A stretch of DNA of 64,000 nt from Ditylenchus dipsaci (GCA_004194705.1 SADC01000034.1:186001-250000), one strand, 5' to 3'; shown: positions 26,501-37,980, numbered from the stretch's first letter. Notes: a model not told the origin generated them from the letters alone. Numbers and translations are program-made.

Positions 26501-28250
26501 TGCTGCCATCGATCCTCTGCAGCAGGTCTATCCCTACTGGCTGTCGTTGATCGACTACCTGAGACTAAAAGCTTTTGTGGAATTGACACTCACTGAGAGT
26601 GCTAGGGTCGGAATTCAACAGGTAAACTTGGCTACAACACATACTGTAGTATTACGTAATTAATTTAGTTAATTCGACTAAGTGGAATGGGTGCTATGAA
26701 ACCAAACACTGGTTAGCTCATTATTATGAATACGCACATAAAAAAACTACCGAGAAAGAGAAAACGCCTTTTTTGTATTTATGACTCCGTTTTAACCAAA
26801 TTTGACCTAGCTGAGTGGCTAAATAACTAAAATATTTCTTTATAGTTGTGCTGGGTTTCCATGAAGACCAACCTTCCAGCAATATTTTGTCGGAGACTCA
26901 TTTGCTCAAGGATCTGAAGTTTTCGAAAATTGGCCGAATTGAGGTGGTTGAATACTTTACTGCCACTGACTTTGTACCCAAGGTAGTAGTAGTATCCTAA
27001 CTGTCAATACAATTATGATACTATATTCCTGAACATTTGCAGGAATTGAATGTGGACTCAGATCGGCTATCCTCTCTGGAATATGTCCAGATCATCAATG
27101 GTATTTTTATTTATTTGGATAATTATGGGTAAATTTATTGTTAGATGTGCTCAATCTCAACAAAAACTTGTGCATAGCCAGACACTTCGGCCAGAAGTTT
27201 GACCGAGAGGTCATGTTAAAGTGAGTTTTTGTTCGAAATATGGGTTGCCCAAGAATAACCAAATATTGAAAATGGCCATAACATATTTTGTAGGCTTTTT
27301 AATAAATATTTTTTTACAGATCGACTCAGTTTTTTTCTGCCGTTTCGTTTAGTATAATTCCAAGACCACTATTTTTGCTTGCTCCCATTATGTTTGGGGA
27401 TCCATCTGGACTTCCAAGAACGTAAAGAAAAAAAAGAACGTAAAGAACGTAAAAGAATCGTGTTTTTGAAATTATATACCAGAAAAAATAGCTAACAGTA
27501 CTGAGTCGATCTGTAAAAACAGATTTCTGAAAAAAGTCTTATAAAAGAACTTATGACAACTCCAAATAGTTGGAAATTCTCGAGTAACCCTTGTAAAAAC
27601 ACCCATAAACTTTAGTCAATTTTCAGGCAAAATGGCAAACGGTACATAGATGTGTGGCCTTCTCACCTCTTCAAACCAGATGAGAATGGCCTGAGATGGG
27701 ACAACAGGTAAATCACAGCCTTAAACACTTTTAAATACTTTATTTTATGTTCAGTTCACTGTTTGTGCTCCAACTGGCCTGCATTCTGTCCATGTCATCC
27801 AAATGGCGCAATGCCGTTCTTAGGGTTTTATCTGTGTTAACAGTCTTCAAGACATGCACTACCAAGAGATACAACTCAAAAGCCTTCTAGAACAGTTGAG
27901 GATCAAAGCCAAGTCGGTGATGGTGCCGTGGGACCACGTGGTCTCCCAGATGGAGAGGTCAGCCACCACTGGCACACAGTAAGTTGATTCTGGAGTCACA
28001 GTAGAATTTAAACGATTATTACAGAAATATTGCCCAATTTCCAAAATCGTTTGTGAAAGCGGTCAATGAAATGATTCGACGGAACAGCAACGATACGGCC
28101 GTCTGCTTCTTGAATATGCCGTTGCCTCCTGGTCTAAATGCGGAAGACCAACATGAGAAGTACTTGCAAGCACTGCGTCTACTAACCGACGACCTACCAC
28201 CCACACTGCTTGTCCATGGCCTTTCTTCTGTCATTTCCACTGCTCTTTGA
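17511..28250 (+). CDS. SLC12A9-like cation-chloride cotransporter family protein (CIP1 type), 22 exons
   Basis: A member of the SLC12 membrane transporter family; SLC12A9 (CIP1) is a relative whose transport substrate is debated. Exons: 17511-17724, 18980-19084, 19824-19958, 20013-20138, 20200-20548, 22568-22676, 22731-22757, 22816-22952, 24165-24383, 24429-24517, 25851-25953, 25987-26085, 26135-26232, 26289-26335, 26392-26621, 26669-26711, 26846-26982, 27043-27100, 27145-27220, 27627-27707, 27755-27978, 28025-28250. With two one-base corrections these give about 977 aa. Family motifs: [20 protein letters not shown] and [12 protein letters not shown] in the amino-acid permease core, [48 protein letters not shown] then FWRPQ, and the C-terminal [10 protein letters not shown]. 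About 12 membrane segments precede a cytosolic domain. Splice phases agree throughout, but exons at 22568 and 27755 need a -1 shift at TTC-AAG (22578-22583 and 27846-27851); without it a TGA at 22593 ends the protein. Identity is very secure. Confidence 0.93.
17780..17897. repeat. Partial TACCGTATTCTC MITE in first SLC12A9 intron
   Basis: The left end TACCGTATTCTCACTATTAA is followed by GCGCC-rich sequence (GCGCTTTTTAGAGAG, GGGCGCTTATT). No right terminus is recognisable, so it is a truncated or diverged copy. Confidence 0.6.
18325..18470. repeat. Repeated TACACTAAATCGAGA motif
   Basis: Four direct copies of ACACTAAATCGA and one inverted CGATTTAGTGTA lie within 150 bases of the first SLC12A9 intron. 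This looks like the remains of a MITE with repeated ends; no coding role is seen. Confidence 0.65.
19447..19557. repeat. Perfect hairpin of AAGCAGAAGCATAATGTCAC
   Basis: AAGCAGAAGCATAATGTCAC and AAGCAGAAGCAGAATT are followed, after TTGACT, by their exact inverse (AATTCTGCTT...GTGACATTATGCTTCTGCTT). Hexamer-like AGAAGC repeats fill both arms. It is intronic in SLC12A9. Confidence 0.75.
21447..21687. repeat. TACCGTATTTCCTC MITE in SLC12A9 intron
   Basis: The left end TACCGTATTTCCTCTAATTT and the right end AATTAGAGGAATACGGTA are mirrored. The interior arms (CAGGCACTTTTTACACAGCT and inverse) form a nearly perfect hairpin. Confidence 0.85.
21705..22260. repeat. Foldback element with TTTTTGTCACAGATTCAC tandem repeats
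   Basis: The left arm begins with about seven degenerate copies of TTTTTGTCACAGATTCAC (21709-21840); the right arm ends with two inverted copies (22222-22258). Between them a long palindrome centred near 22000-22040 contains CTTGGTCCCCAAGGCAAAA on both arms. Uneven copy number between arms is typical of foldback elements. It lies in the SLC12A9 intron before exon six. Confidence 0.8.
23155..23515. repeat. GCGCCGGCGCC-rich element, CATACTTGCACGGGCGCC end
   Basis: It starts CATACTTGCACGGGCGCCGG and ends near GAAAGTATGGC, a weak inverted match. The ends are rich in GGCGCC while the middle is AT-rich with TTTTTGAAAATT runs. Related copies are at 49290-49370, 51130-51150, 61829-62050 and 62495-62612. 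The strong GC islands stand out against the AT-rich background. Confidence 0.7.
25085..25325. repeat. CTTCTGTACGG palindromic MITE in SLC12A9 intron
   Basis: Arms GGGCATGCCCACGCTAATAAG and its inverse near CTTATTAGCTTGGCCATGTCC enclose TTCTGTACGG...CCGTACA arms. A second, less complete copy follows at 25345-25590. Same family as 12945-13165 and 60160-60440. Confidence 0.75.
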
Positions 28251-30453
28251 TGAAAAAAAACTAACTCATTACACTTTGGTGACCACTACCATATTGATTC
28301 AAATTTGCATTTCATATTGGTTGTAATTTATTTTTTTGAAATTCTCTAATTTGGGTAGCGATAAATTGGGCTATCCCGGACGAGGATCAGTTAATTTGCA
28401 ATTGGGCAGTTGCATCTGGTAATATGCTTTACAAAATCCCCATTTATGATTAGGCCATCAATGGAAAATTTCTATAAAATATATCTGGAATGTTTCCCAA
28501 AATTTTTGATAACATCCGATACTAATATAAAGATACGTTTCGTTTTTTCCTGCCAATGCGAAAATCGCAAAATGTTCTTTATGGATTTTTTAAACTTTTT
28601 TTAATGTAGAAAAACTGTTAAATTTAGAAAAAGGTCCGATTTGATTTCATCCAAATTTGAACAGGACCTACTCGATATGGCTCAATCTATCGTTGCATTC
28701 AAAGTGTTTTTTTGGCTTCCTGGCAAAATTTTTGAAATACCCTTGTATCTAAATTTTACTCGAAACCAGTAAACTAGTTTGTTCAAAAAATATTGTTTCC
28801 TAACTAAGCTTGTTCAGTACGCGAAATTTTCGAGTCGAGTACCTGCTCCTGAAATATTTCCACCTGGGGTAGATTTTCTTTTTTGCTCAAAAACACTTTA
28901 TTTGTATAAAATATCCGAAAATTTTGCCAGTTAGCTATTAGTTAGCCAAAGTTATCATTGAAAGCCAGAGATGTGTTTGCCCCAAAGTCAGTGATATTCG
29001 ACCCTTGTCCATCCATTTGAAGTAGTGCATTTGCCGTTATGTCAATTAATTCTCTTCTTTTTTCTTTATGATATTGTGGTCCAACTGTATGTTGATAATT
29101 CTAAAAAAATTTCCACCACCATCGCCCCCACTTTCACTGTCATATGTTGCTGCAATACTCGGCGCGTAGATGTATCCCTATTTTTATCACTTTTTAACTT
29201 TGCACCTTTATCGAAATGATTTTTCGCAGTTGTAGACCCCATTTGAGTCGACCTTAATGTGCTCTGGTCTAAACCAAAGAATAATAAAAAGGCGCGAATT
29301 TAAAAATCGGGGAAATCCAGCGTATGCCGCAAACTCTAGCCGAAAATGTATATTTTTGTATCTGCCCTATTCTATGTAAAATAAGTGCTGCACCCCCTTT
29401 TTAGATTTCCCTATGGTCTACAGCAGGTTTCTGTCTTCGCATAAGCAATTATTTACTGCTGTTTTCAAATAAAATTTTATTTATTTTTACTATTTTATTG
29501 CAATTTTATTACAACAAAGACATACAATTGTGTTATTTGTTAATTAGAGAGCCATTTTATGAATGGTGTTCCCACTCACGTCACCCACTCATGCCAAACA
29601 CTGTATAGTGATTTCTCAAAAATCTTAACATATTTTATGCAAAGCGACTGCATTAAAAATTTAGCATCCAAACAAGAAAGGTTTCGGCGTTTCGCTGTCA
29701 GAATCATGATATCAAATCGACCGAGGTTAGTACATTTGGTGTGCCTACCTAAGCCAAATAAATATATGGAGTTAGCAGCTGGCTGTAAACATCTATTTTT
29801 TTCTAGATTTTTATGCTTTTTGCATAATTTCAAAATGAAGTATGAGGTCATTACCTTATTTGTTATAATAGGTCGACCGGTCGGCTTATTTTTCAAACCT
29901 TCGAAATCTCAAAAATTTGGGCTCGACCTCAAGAATTTTAGGTGAAAATTCAAAATCTGAAAAGCGGAATCGCTAGAGCTTGCCGGAGTCACTCTATATT
30001 GTAAAATTATGTCTTTATAAGAGATTGAAAAGTGACGAAGAAGAGTTCGCCCCGAAGGAGCCCCCTTCGGGGGCGCAGGGGCTTGGTTGCTTGGGGTTGA
30101 GATGCGCACACACACATACCTTAGACATAATTCGAGCAAGACTCTTGATCAAAAATGCATTTAGAGACTATTTTTGCCCAGCTCCAGCAAGAAAAATGTG
30201 ATAAATCACCCAAAAGTGACCCTAAAAAATCCTAAAAAGACCATCTTTGCCTGAGGGGTGGGAGGCAATTTTTTTGACAAACTTTCAATTTTTTTATTCA
30301 GAAAGTGTTTAGAAATGCTTCTCAGACCATGTTGTGCAGAACAAATGAGTTCGAGAGGTGATTTTGGGTCACTTTTCAAAAAATCCGAGTATGGGGGGGG
30401 GGGAACTATAAAAGTACCCCTAAAATTGAGGGAGGCCCAAACGGCATAAGTGC
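28251..30453. other. Intergenic spacer downstream of SLC12A9-like gene
   Basis: AT-rich with no supported exon. A right-half copy of the ACCTTAGACATAATTC foldback family lies at 30020-30415, including the GAGTATGGGGG end. The ORF at 29559-29945 has no recognisable domain or codon bias and is probably spurious. Confidence 0.55.
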
Positions 30454-31214
30454 CCACACATGTTATTCTTAATCTGATTTTTCTAAAGAGAAATGGCTGG
30501 TACTGTTTGTCCTGCGGTTTATTCTTTCGGTTATATGCTTAAAAGAAAGGAAAATTTGCGAATTTTTTCGCTATCAAATGACCCTGTCAACCTTATAAGA
30601 AACAGGTCTAAAATTGACTCAACAAGTATTAATACATTTTATTGAAATTTTTTTTGACGCGAAACTTTTTTCCCGATTAAAAAACCTTTAAATTTAATTT
30701 TGAAAGCTTGGTATTTGAATATTTATTGTCTTGAACGGAATTTGAAATTAGACAGTAAGTTACCATATATTCTCTAATAAAAGGCCACTCTCTAATAAAC
30801 GACCATGTCCACATTTTTTGACTAGGATTTCAGAGTTAAGGCCATTTTTCATTTCCCGATTTTTAGGGGTTGATAAATAAAAGACCGTGGTCTTTTATCA
30901 AAGAATATATGGTAATAATTTAACAGCAGTTTCATAAGCAAATCGACCATGCTAAACACGAATTCATTGTTAGACTTGAAGGTTTCCTGATCGAGAAAAA
31001 ATATTCACGTTAATTTTTTTTAAATAAAATGTATTTATACTTGTTAAGTCAATTTTAGACTTGCTTCTAAAAACTTTGACAGGGTCATTTGATAGCAAAA
31101 GAATTTGCCGAAAATTTTCCTTTCTTTTAAGCATATAACCGAAAGAATAAACCGCAGGACAAACAGTACCAGCCATTCATATTTAGAAAAATCAGATTAG
31201 GAATAACATGTGTG
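30454..31214. mobile_element. Non-autonomous element with ~180-bp inverted repeats, carrying a nested MITE
   Basis: The ends CACACATGTTATTC (30454) and GAATAACATGTGTG (31214) are exact mirrors, and the arms stay nearly identical inward through AAATGGCTGGTACTGTTTGT and ATCAAATGACCCTGTCAA. The loop contains a MITE at 30761-30914 (TACCATATATTCTCTAATAA ... ATGGTA). No transposase is encoded; the arm ORF (30970-31176 minus) is an artefact of the repeat. Confidence 0.8.
30761..30914. repeat. TACCATATATTC MITE nested in a larger foldback
   Basis: TACCATATATTCTCTAATAA at the left and CAAAGAATATATGGTA at the right are a diverged pair of the TACCGTATTT family, inserted in the loop of the 30454-31214 element, so it is the younger insertion. 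Confidence 0.75.
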
Positions 31215-31643
31215 AAGGAATTTTTCGCTTTTTATTTAACCTTTTGCAACATTCACAGACAAATTTGCACTCATTAAAAAGTGCATTCAATTCTGCATCT
31301 TATAGGCATCTAAATTAAAGATAATAAGATTTGAAAAAAATACATAGCGTGAATACCGTACCATCCCCTGGCTAGTTTACATCGGCCTGAAAAGTCAAAA
31401 ATTGTCCGTAAAAAAGACTTTTTTCGCAAGACAAATCGATGTGGAAATGATCATAATGAAATTCCGAGCAAGACGCTTAGTTTAGTACAAACACCCGTGT
31501 TAGTATTAAAGTAGAGCGTAATTCTGTAACAGATCATTAATAAAAAAAATGTAACCAAAGTAAGGAAAATTTAAAATACGAGGAATTCAGCTTACAGTCT
31601 CAACCATCACAAGCAAGGCTCAAACACTTTGTTTGTTTGCAAA

Positions 31644-34600
31644 ATGGATTACCAGGTATCACATTGTTAAATGAAAGATCAGATGTGTGCAAAAATTATT
31701 TCGATTATCTCAAGTTTTTTGTAAATTTTATAATTTTGTTCTAAATTTTTCAGAAGCGTGTCATCCTACTTGTCTTTATTGAACTGCTTTTTCTGGTGCC
31801 TCTGACAGCAGGCTTCATCAAGCCATGTGTGCTACAAGAAAGCACTAGTGGATTAACTACCTTAATTGCTTTGCTGCTTTTCCTGTCCTCTGCATTTCCT
31901 CTAGTTTTGCTTGTTGGAATAGTCTATCAGATCAAACCAATGATTGAAACTTATATACCGTATTTTCTCTAATAATGCCCCCTCTCTAATAATGACCCCT
32001 CTCTAATAATGACCCCCCTCGGAGGGGGGTTGAAAAATAATGACCCCCTCTCTAATAATGACCCCCCCCCCATACTTCCAGTCAAAAATCAAAATGTCAA
32101 TAAAAGCAAACGAACTTTAATTACATCCAAGGAGCATATATCAGACATCAAACAACAACGCCTCATCATCAAAAACATTTTCTAGATCCATCTCTAAATC
32201 AGAAATTCCGGCCTCTTCTTCGTCGTTTCGCCCATCTTCCGCACGTTGTTCCGCCCTCATATTCCTGAGTAGCTCCAATCCTATTGGTCCGATCGATCCC
32301 TCTGGTTTGAAACACGCAATCTTATCGTCACCAGAGCCATTCGTCGAGTTGTGAGTGCGCAAGCTATGATAAAAGTCCAGGTTTCAAACGAGCTTTGTTG
32401 TTTAAAGCGAACCTTCAAAGGATTTGATGATCATGTCTTTCGACAAATTTTCCAGGCTCGGTGCACCCATTCCAGAACAACCTACAACGCTGGCGCTTTT
32501 GGATTACCCGCTGCGGTGAACTTCTGTCTATCCCCGTTGCTCATCCAGATATTGTAGTAGTGACGTATCTTCTCCTTGAGCGGTTTGTTCCAACACACAT
32601 CTGGTGCCTAAAGAAGCCAGTGTGAGTAGTCAGAACAGTTACATTTATAGGATTAAAGATAGTTACTTGGATGAATTTTGTACAGCCCCCGGAATGTATG
32701 CCACCTCCACTTTGAGTTCCTTCAAAACCGTTGTTGTCGATTCGCTTTTGTGGCTTGCAAACGCATCCCACACCAGAAGTCGCTTGCCCGAGAATAGACC
32801 GCCGCCGATACATGCCTGAGAAATCCTTCGTTGTTGAGTCATTCATCCACGTCGAGCCGGACCAGTTGATGATGAGTTTGCCCTTGAATTGGTTCACGAT
32901 AGCAGGGACAGGACGCTTTCTTTTGACCAGAACGTAGGGGAGCATCTTCTTGCCATCCGAGCGACCTGCCAGGCAGACAGTGACCCTAATTTTCTCATGA
33001 CCAGTAGTGACGACGGTAACCTGAGGATAGATTCCGAATAAAAACAGGTTCAAGTACGATGGTCTAAAGAGTCAGATACACAATACTTACATCCTTTGCG
33101 CCCCTTGTTTCAATGCATCTGTTCTCTGGGCAGTCTAACCACACCGCAGTCTCATCCATAGCAAGAATTGAATTGAATGTGAGTAGGCGAGAAACAAGCG
33201 GCAAACAATAACAGTTATTGAACAAATGAGCGAGAACCGTTGAATATTGAACAGGTGACAATCAAATGTGTAATGTAAAGCCACTGAACAACGATTTTTT
33301 TTACAAAATTAACGAAAATGCAACGAAGGTTTCATAGTTTTCAGAAAAATTAAAAAAAATTTAGCGGCGCCTTTGGCGCCATAGGGTTGAAAAATAATGA
33401 CCCCTCTCTAATAATGACCCTCTCTCTAATAATGACCCCCCTCGGAGGGGGGTTGAAAAATAATGACCCGGGTCATTATTAGAGAAATACGGTATACTAC
33501 ATTGTAAGTTACAACTTTTAAGATAAAAAAGTGAGAGAAGCAGACATAGACTCGGCTGCGAGGCTTTGCCAAAGGAGATCGTGGAGTTCTATATGGCAAC
33601 AAGCGAACACCTCTGAGCGAAATACGCACACCTTTGTCCTGACCGATTTTTTTTCGCACACAGGACATACCATTTTGAATTTGCTACAAACAATATTTGA
33701 ATAGGTAAAATCAGAAGTAAAAATTTCCCGTATATTTCAAAAACCTCCAAAAAAGTGCTTAGAAAGAACACAACAAAAAAGTCAGACCGCTAATTGTGAG
33801 ACGATTTCAAAACGCCGTGAAAATATTCAAACTGAAAACTTAATCAAAATTGTTTTGTCTTCATACGAAAAGGTGGTGCTCGGGAATTCAAACATTTGAA
33901 GTCGAAAGTGACGGGCGTGGACATGTCTCTTCAAGCGCTTTCACCAAGCAAATTTTTTTAAAGAAATAAATAGCCATAAGTTATTTTTGATCAGTTTTTT
34001 AGATATCGGTTTTCACAGATCGACTCGGTTTTAGGTCCTGTTCAGTTTAGTATAATGTCAACTCCATGATCCTCTCTTAATACTTCAGTGTTTCGGGCCA
34101 GACCCATTTAGAATGACAGACGACACACAGCTCAACCACAGACAGAACTAGAGAAAATTTTAGTGTCAAAATTATATATACCGTATTTCTGTAATAGAAG
34201 CCCCCCTCCTATTATAAGCCCCCCCCTCTAATGGGTATCCTAAAAATATAGGCTCTAGGTCAATTCGTCGACAGGTCAATTCGTCGACATTTTCGTCAAT
34301 CTTAGTTTTACTATGCCAATTGAGTAATTAAATATAAACTCGATTTAAAAATGGCTTTTTCCTAATCCTAATATAAACCTATCATTGGTAACTAGAAAAG
34401 GCGCTAAGGCCAAAGGTCGCCCCTGGGTACTCTTCAACTGGGCACCACATCTTGAGTACCCTCACCTGGATACCGCCTTTGTACCACCACCTGAGTATTA
34501 CCTCTTGGTACTTCCCCTGGTTACCACCTCTTAATTATACTTACCTGGATACCACCTCCTGGGTACCCCCACTTGGGTAACACCTTCAGAGTACCACCTC

Positions 34601-36235
34601 CCGGTTACCTCCACCTGGATACTCTCACCAAGGTACTACCATTTGAGTACCTCCTCCTTGGTACTTTCAACTGTTTGCTACTTCCTCGTTATCTCCACCT
34701 GGACATGGTTGGGCACTTTCGAAAAAACGTCGCCGCCGCCGGCGGCCAATAAATGTCACTAAATGGGAGCTGCGTGAGGTAAGGCATTCGAGTTGCAGTT
34801 TCTACCGAAAATGTCGACGAATTGACCGCCGCCCAAAAATACAAGCCCCCTTTTTATATAAACCCCAGAATCAATTTGTCTTTCGATAAATTGGTGTTGC
34901 TAAACGTGGTAAAAGATACAAAGAATGTCTTCATGTATTTGCCAAGCACATCTTTCGAAGTGGATCGCTGGAATACTTGTGAATGAGTGAATTTCAAAAC
35001 GAAAACTACATCGAGTCAAGTACTATTTTAGCGGGTATTTTGTTGGTTTAAAAAATTGCTTTATGCGCTAATCATCGGCAGAAATCAGCAACAAACGATA
35101 CGAAGTGATGTCGGTTTACGTTTCAGGAACAAGAAAATAATTTGGCAGCATAGGTGAGATAAAAAGAAGGCATAACGATATTTCGCAGAAAATTATCCTA
35201 ATTTCGCAGCAAATTTTTGTCTAGCTGCTTTTCTTTTTGATTTTCTAACCTTTTTTTAAAAAAAGTACAGGGTAAATCAAGAAATTCGAACACTTTTAGT
35301 AGGCCATAACTTAACATAACCCAAAATAAATTCTGGTAGAACACCTCCGAGAGAAACAGTGAGTAAACTATGAATATAGGATACCCTATTTCCTCTAATA
35401 TAAGCCCCGCCCTATCCAAAATCATGTTCTTGGCATGTGTTTTCGACTTGTTTTTTGAAGACTGCTCTTTAGCAAGTCACCACTCATTTTGTAGCTCATC
35501 TTACTGGCTGCAAAATGAGTAGTGACTTGCATGTTAGCAGTCTTAAAAAAATAGGTCAAAAACGCATTGCCACAAACACGATTTTAATAAGGGGAGGGCT
35601 TCTATTAGAGGAAATACGGTACTAAACTGAACAAGAGGCAAAACTAAGACAGTGTGTGAAAAGAAATTTTCGAAAAAATTTCGCGAAAAAATTTATAGTC
35701 AATTTAAGTCAATAGAAATGCTTGCCAGATCCTGTACTAAAAAAGTGAAATGAAAAATTTCGCAAAAGAAGAAAGTTTTCTGCTAAATTATCAAACTTTA
35801 GTCATCTAAAAAGGCATAAAAGAGCGTTACAGTGAAAAAAGGGCAGGACTAGCAGGGGTTTTACAAGCGCCTTTAAGTAATCTTAAGAACGCATTTTTTA
35901 GCTAGACTCATTTTCAGGATAATTCAGTTATTAATTTCTATTTAATATTTTGTCCTTTCAGCACTTTTGGACTTTCTTCTATTATTTGACATATGGTTTG
36001 CCGTGGGGTTTTTATTTAAGTCAGCTTTAAAGCCTTCGACCAATTTTGACAGCTGTTATGACATTGATGCAGACTTACAAGAAGTGGCTCATCCCGTTTT
36101 TGATCAATTGTATATGATAACTTGGCTCTTCTTCTTCCCTATTATTGCTCTTACTTACTTGCATCTGGTGCAGAAACTGGTGCGTAATATCATGGAAGAG
36201 ATGAATGAAGAAAGTGAACAGAAGACATTGGTGTG
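31644..36235 (+). CDS. Small multi-pass membrane protein, unknown family, with transposon at exon 2
   Basis: The first exon is only ATG GAT TAC CAG (31644-31655) before a GTATCA donor; the second exon starts after TTTTTCAG at 31754 in the same phase. It encodes two hydrophobic helices (VILLVFIELLFLVPLTAGF and ALLLFLSSAFPLVLLVGIVY) and then meets the end of a pogo transposon at 31956. The last exon starts at 35962 and encodes LDFLLLFDIWFAVGFLF, a loop with SCYDIDADLQEV, a further helix (MITWLFFFPIIALTYLH) and an acidic tail, ending TGA 36233-36235; AATAAA follows at 36278. The last exon needs a phase that neither donor near exon two supplies, so an exon between is probably missing from my model. 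I do not recognise the family. Four membrane spans with short tails suggest a tetraspan-like topology, which is inference. Confidence 0.6.
31956..33494 (-). mobile_element. pogo/Tigger-type Tc1-mariner transposon
   Basis: The left end is TACCGTATTTTCTCTAATAA and the right end TTATTAGAGAAATACGGTA, with TA flanking on both sides (31954-31955 and 33495-33496) as expected for this superfamily. Subterminal tandem copies of CTCTAATAATGACCCCC occur at both ends. It encodes a decayed pogo DDE transposase on the minus strand. It sits at the 3' end of the second exon of the membrane protein gene. Confidence 0.9.
32141..33261 (-). pseudogene. pogo-type DDE transposase remnant
   Basis: From the left of the protein: ILAMDETAVWLDCPENRC carries the first catalytic aspartate, then GAKD|VTVVTTGHEKIRVTVCL across an intron of about 70 bases (33024-33093), PYVLVKRKRPVP, WMNDSTTK, GKRLLVWDAFASHKSES with the second aspartate, IPGGCTKFIQ|APD, then NKPLKEKIRHYYNIWM, all diagnostic of the DDE_1 domain. 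The acidic tail ends at 32141. The N-terminal CENP-B helix-turn-helix is missing. Two or three -1 frame offsets (about 32826, 32788 and 32690) and in-frame stops near 32505 show it is inactive. Confidence 0.85.
34179..34860. repeat. Composite: TACCGTATTT MITE interrupted by GTCGACGAATTGACC element
   Basis: TACCGTATTTCTGTAATAGA starts at 34179, followed by C-rich sequence. An element with inverted ends GGTCAATTCGTCGACATTTT (34274) and its mirror ending at 34827 lies immediately inside. After it, CAAGCCCCCTTTTTATATAA may be the remnant right part of the outer MITE. Confidence 0.65.
34427..34695. repeat. Degenerate minisatellite GTACCACCTCCTGG
   Basis: Some fifteen degenerate copies of a 17-22 base unit of the form TACCACCTCCTGGGTACC run in direct orientation. 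It lies within the GTCGAC-ended element. Units alternate ACCTGGATAC and ACTTGGGTAC and show no reading frame of interest. Confidence 0.7.
35382..35621. repeat. TACCCTATTTCCTC MITE
   Basis: The left end TACCCTATTTCCTCTAATAT and the right end TATTAGAGGAAATACGGTA are mirrored with one mismatch in the TACCG core; inner arms contain GACTTGC...GCAAGTCAC. It lies in the last intron of the membrane protein gene. Confidence 0.8.
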
Positions 36236-36277
36236 ACAGTCATATTTCATTATTTAACATTAATTTATAGCTGTGCA

Positions 36278-36283
36278 AATAAA
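36278..36283 (+). promoter_or_regulatory. AATAAA polyadenylation signal of the membrane protein gene
   Basis: AATAAA occurs 43 bases after the TGA at 36233-36235 in CTGTGCAAATAAAGGCG; its position fits a polyadenylation hexamer. Confidence 0.6.
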
Positions 36284-37391
36284 GGCGAAACTGAGACAAT
36301 GATATCTCCTTCACTATAATATTAACCTCAAACGGAATTTAAGTATCGTACAAAAAATGGTGCAATCGGATATTAAATTCAGACAATTTATTAAACGATT
36401 GAGATAGAAAGGCAACGCTTTCATATTTCTGAAAAAAATCCGGCAAAATCAGAATCATTGCGATTCTCCGCGCTAAACTGACCAATCGAAAATGAAGACA
36501 AATTTCTAAACCTAGAAAAATTTGGACCCTAGTCAAACACATCAGAAGGCTTCGTCGTGGCTAAATCTTTTCATGTAAGATGGAGCGCTTTTGCCGCATT
36601 TTTTATTTACTGTCTTTTAAGTAATTTATATTATATCGTCACGAAAAATTAAAAAATTACCGTATTTTTGGCTTTCTAACTATTATTATTTTTCTCGACT
36701 TTGTATTATTGTTTTTAACTTTTGCTTATGTGTGTCATACATAAAAAACTTATAGATCAATGGATTTTTTAGGAATCGCGCTATCGATAAAAAAAACATT
36801 ACCCAAGGTCTGAACAAAAAAAATTTTGAATTAGCTTTTATCAGAGTCAAATTGCTTACTTCAAAAAGCTTCATCTCCGAGTTAACTCGATCAAAAAAAT
36901 TTTTGGTTGACCATATGGTAGAATTTTTCGTCAGCTATTTCATGGTGTCTTTGACTTTTCGATGCACCGTCAAATAAAAATTTGACCTAGTGGTATAAGA
37001 AAAAAATATTATTTAAAAACAATCATTATACCTCATAGTTCCGCTAATGGGGCGTAATTTAGAAAAATAAATGACAAAGTCGGAATCTTTGCAACTTTTT
37101 GGACTAGACTAACATCAAAGAATAATCAAAACTGAAAAAAATAAAATCTGGATTTAAAAGGGTGTTGATCACTAGGCAGGAACGAACTTTTTAAGATGTC
37201 GTTAAAAAAGCTAACAAATTAGGTCAAATTCGAAATGCCATTGGCTTATACTGATTTGGCTCACGAAAAAGCTGAAATATGCCACGAAAAAGATTATTTC
37301 TGCCACGAAAACGACATGCCACGAAAAAGATTATTTATTGCGCTGAAAAAATTTTAAGTCAAAATTTTGCGGGAATTAAAATTTTATAGAC

Positions 37392-37815
37392 ATATAAGGA
37401 CTTGAATTGCTCAGAATCCCACCCCCAAGTGGCCAGAAGCCACTGAAAATTGGCTTTTTTGGGTTTACTAAAGGGGGGTAAACTTTTTGCAAAAATGCGA
37501 TTGAGCGGATCAGAATTCCAGTCAGATGGGCTTAATCGCTCAGAATTCCATCCTGAACCGTTCTTAACCACCTAAGACCACTCTAAACACTGATTTAGGG
37601 TAGTTAGGTGCTGGTTTGGAAAAGATTAGGATGGTTTAGTGTGGTTTAAGGTGGTTAGAACGGTTCAGGATGAAATTCTGAGCGATTAAGCCCATCTGAC
37701 CCGAATTTTGATCTGCTCAATCGATTTTTTGCATAAGTTTACCCCTCTAGTAAACCCCAAAAAGCCAATTTTCAGGGGCTTCTGGCCACTTGGGGGTGGG
37801 ATTCTGAGCAATCCA
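37392..37815. mobile_element. Palindromic MITE nested in the left arm of the foldback element
   Basis: It starts AATTGCTCAGAATCCCACCC and ends GGGTGGGATTCTGAGCAATC, with arms of about 200 bases mirrored around GGTTAAGGTGGTTAG. The right arm of the host foldback lacks this block (the junction reads GACTTGGCTAGG there), which dates the insertion after foldback formation. Confidence 0.85.
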
Positions 37816-37830
37816 AGTCATTGGCTAGGT

Positions 37831-37980
37831 GAAAACCTGCTTAACGAAAACCTGCTTAACGAAAACCTGCTTAACGAAAACCTGCTTAACGAAAACCTGC
37901 TTAACGAAAACCTGCTTAACGAAAACCTGCTTAACGAAAACCTGCTTAACGAAAACCTGCTTAACGAAAACCTGCTTAAT
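37831..37980 (+). repeat. 15-bp tandem array GAAAACCTGCTTAAC, 10 copies
   Basis: Ten consecutive 15-base units, identical apart from the final T. The unit length is a multiple of three, so the array reads as an artificial NENLL peptide in one frame. It forms part of the left arm of the foldback element. Confidence 0.95.

Noticed and set aside
27820..27853. A tiny 8-base intron (GTTAACAG) to explain the frame change in SLC12A9
   Set aside because: Far below any plausible intron size, and it would shorten a region that aligns without gaps when one base is added.
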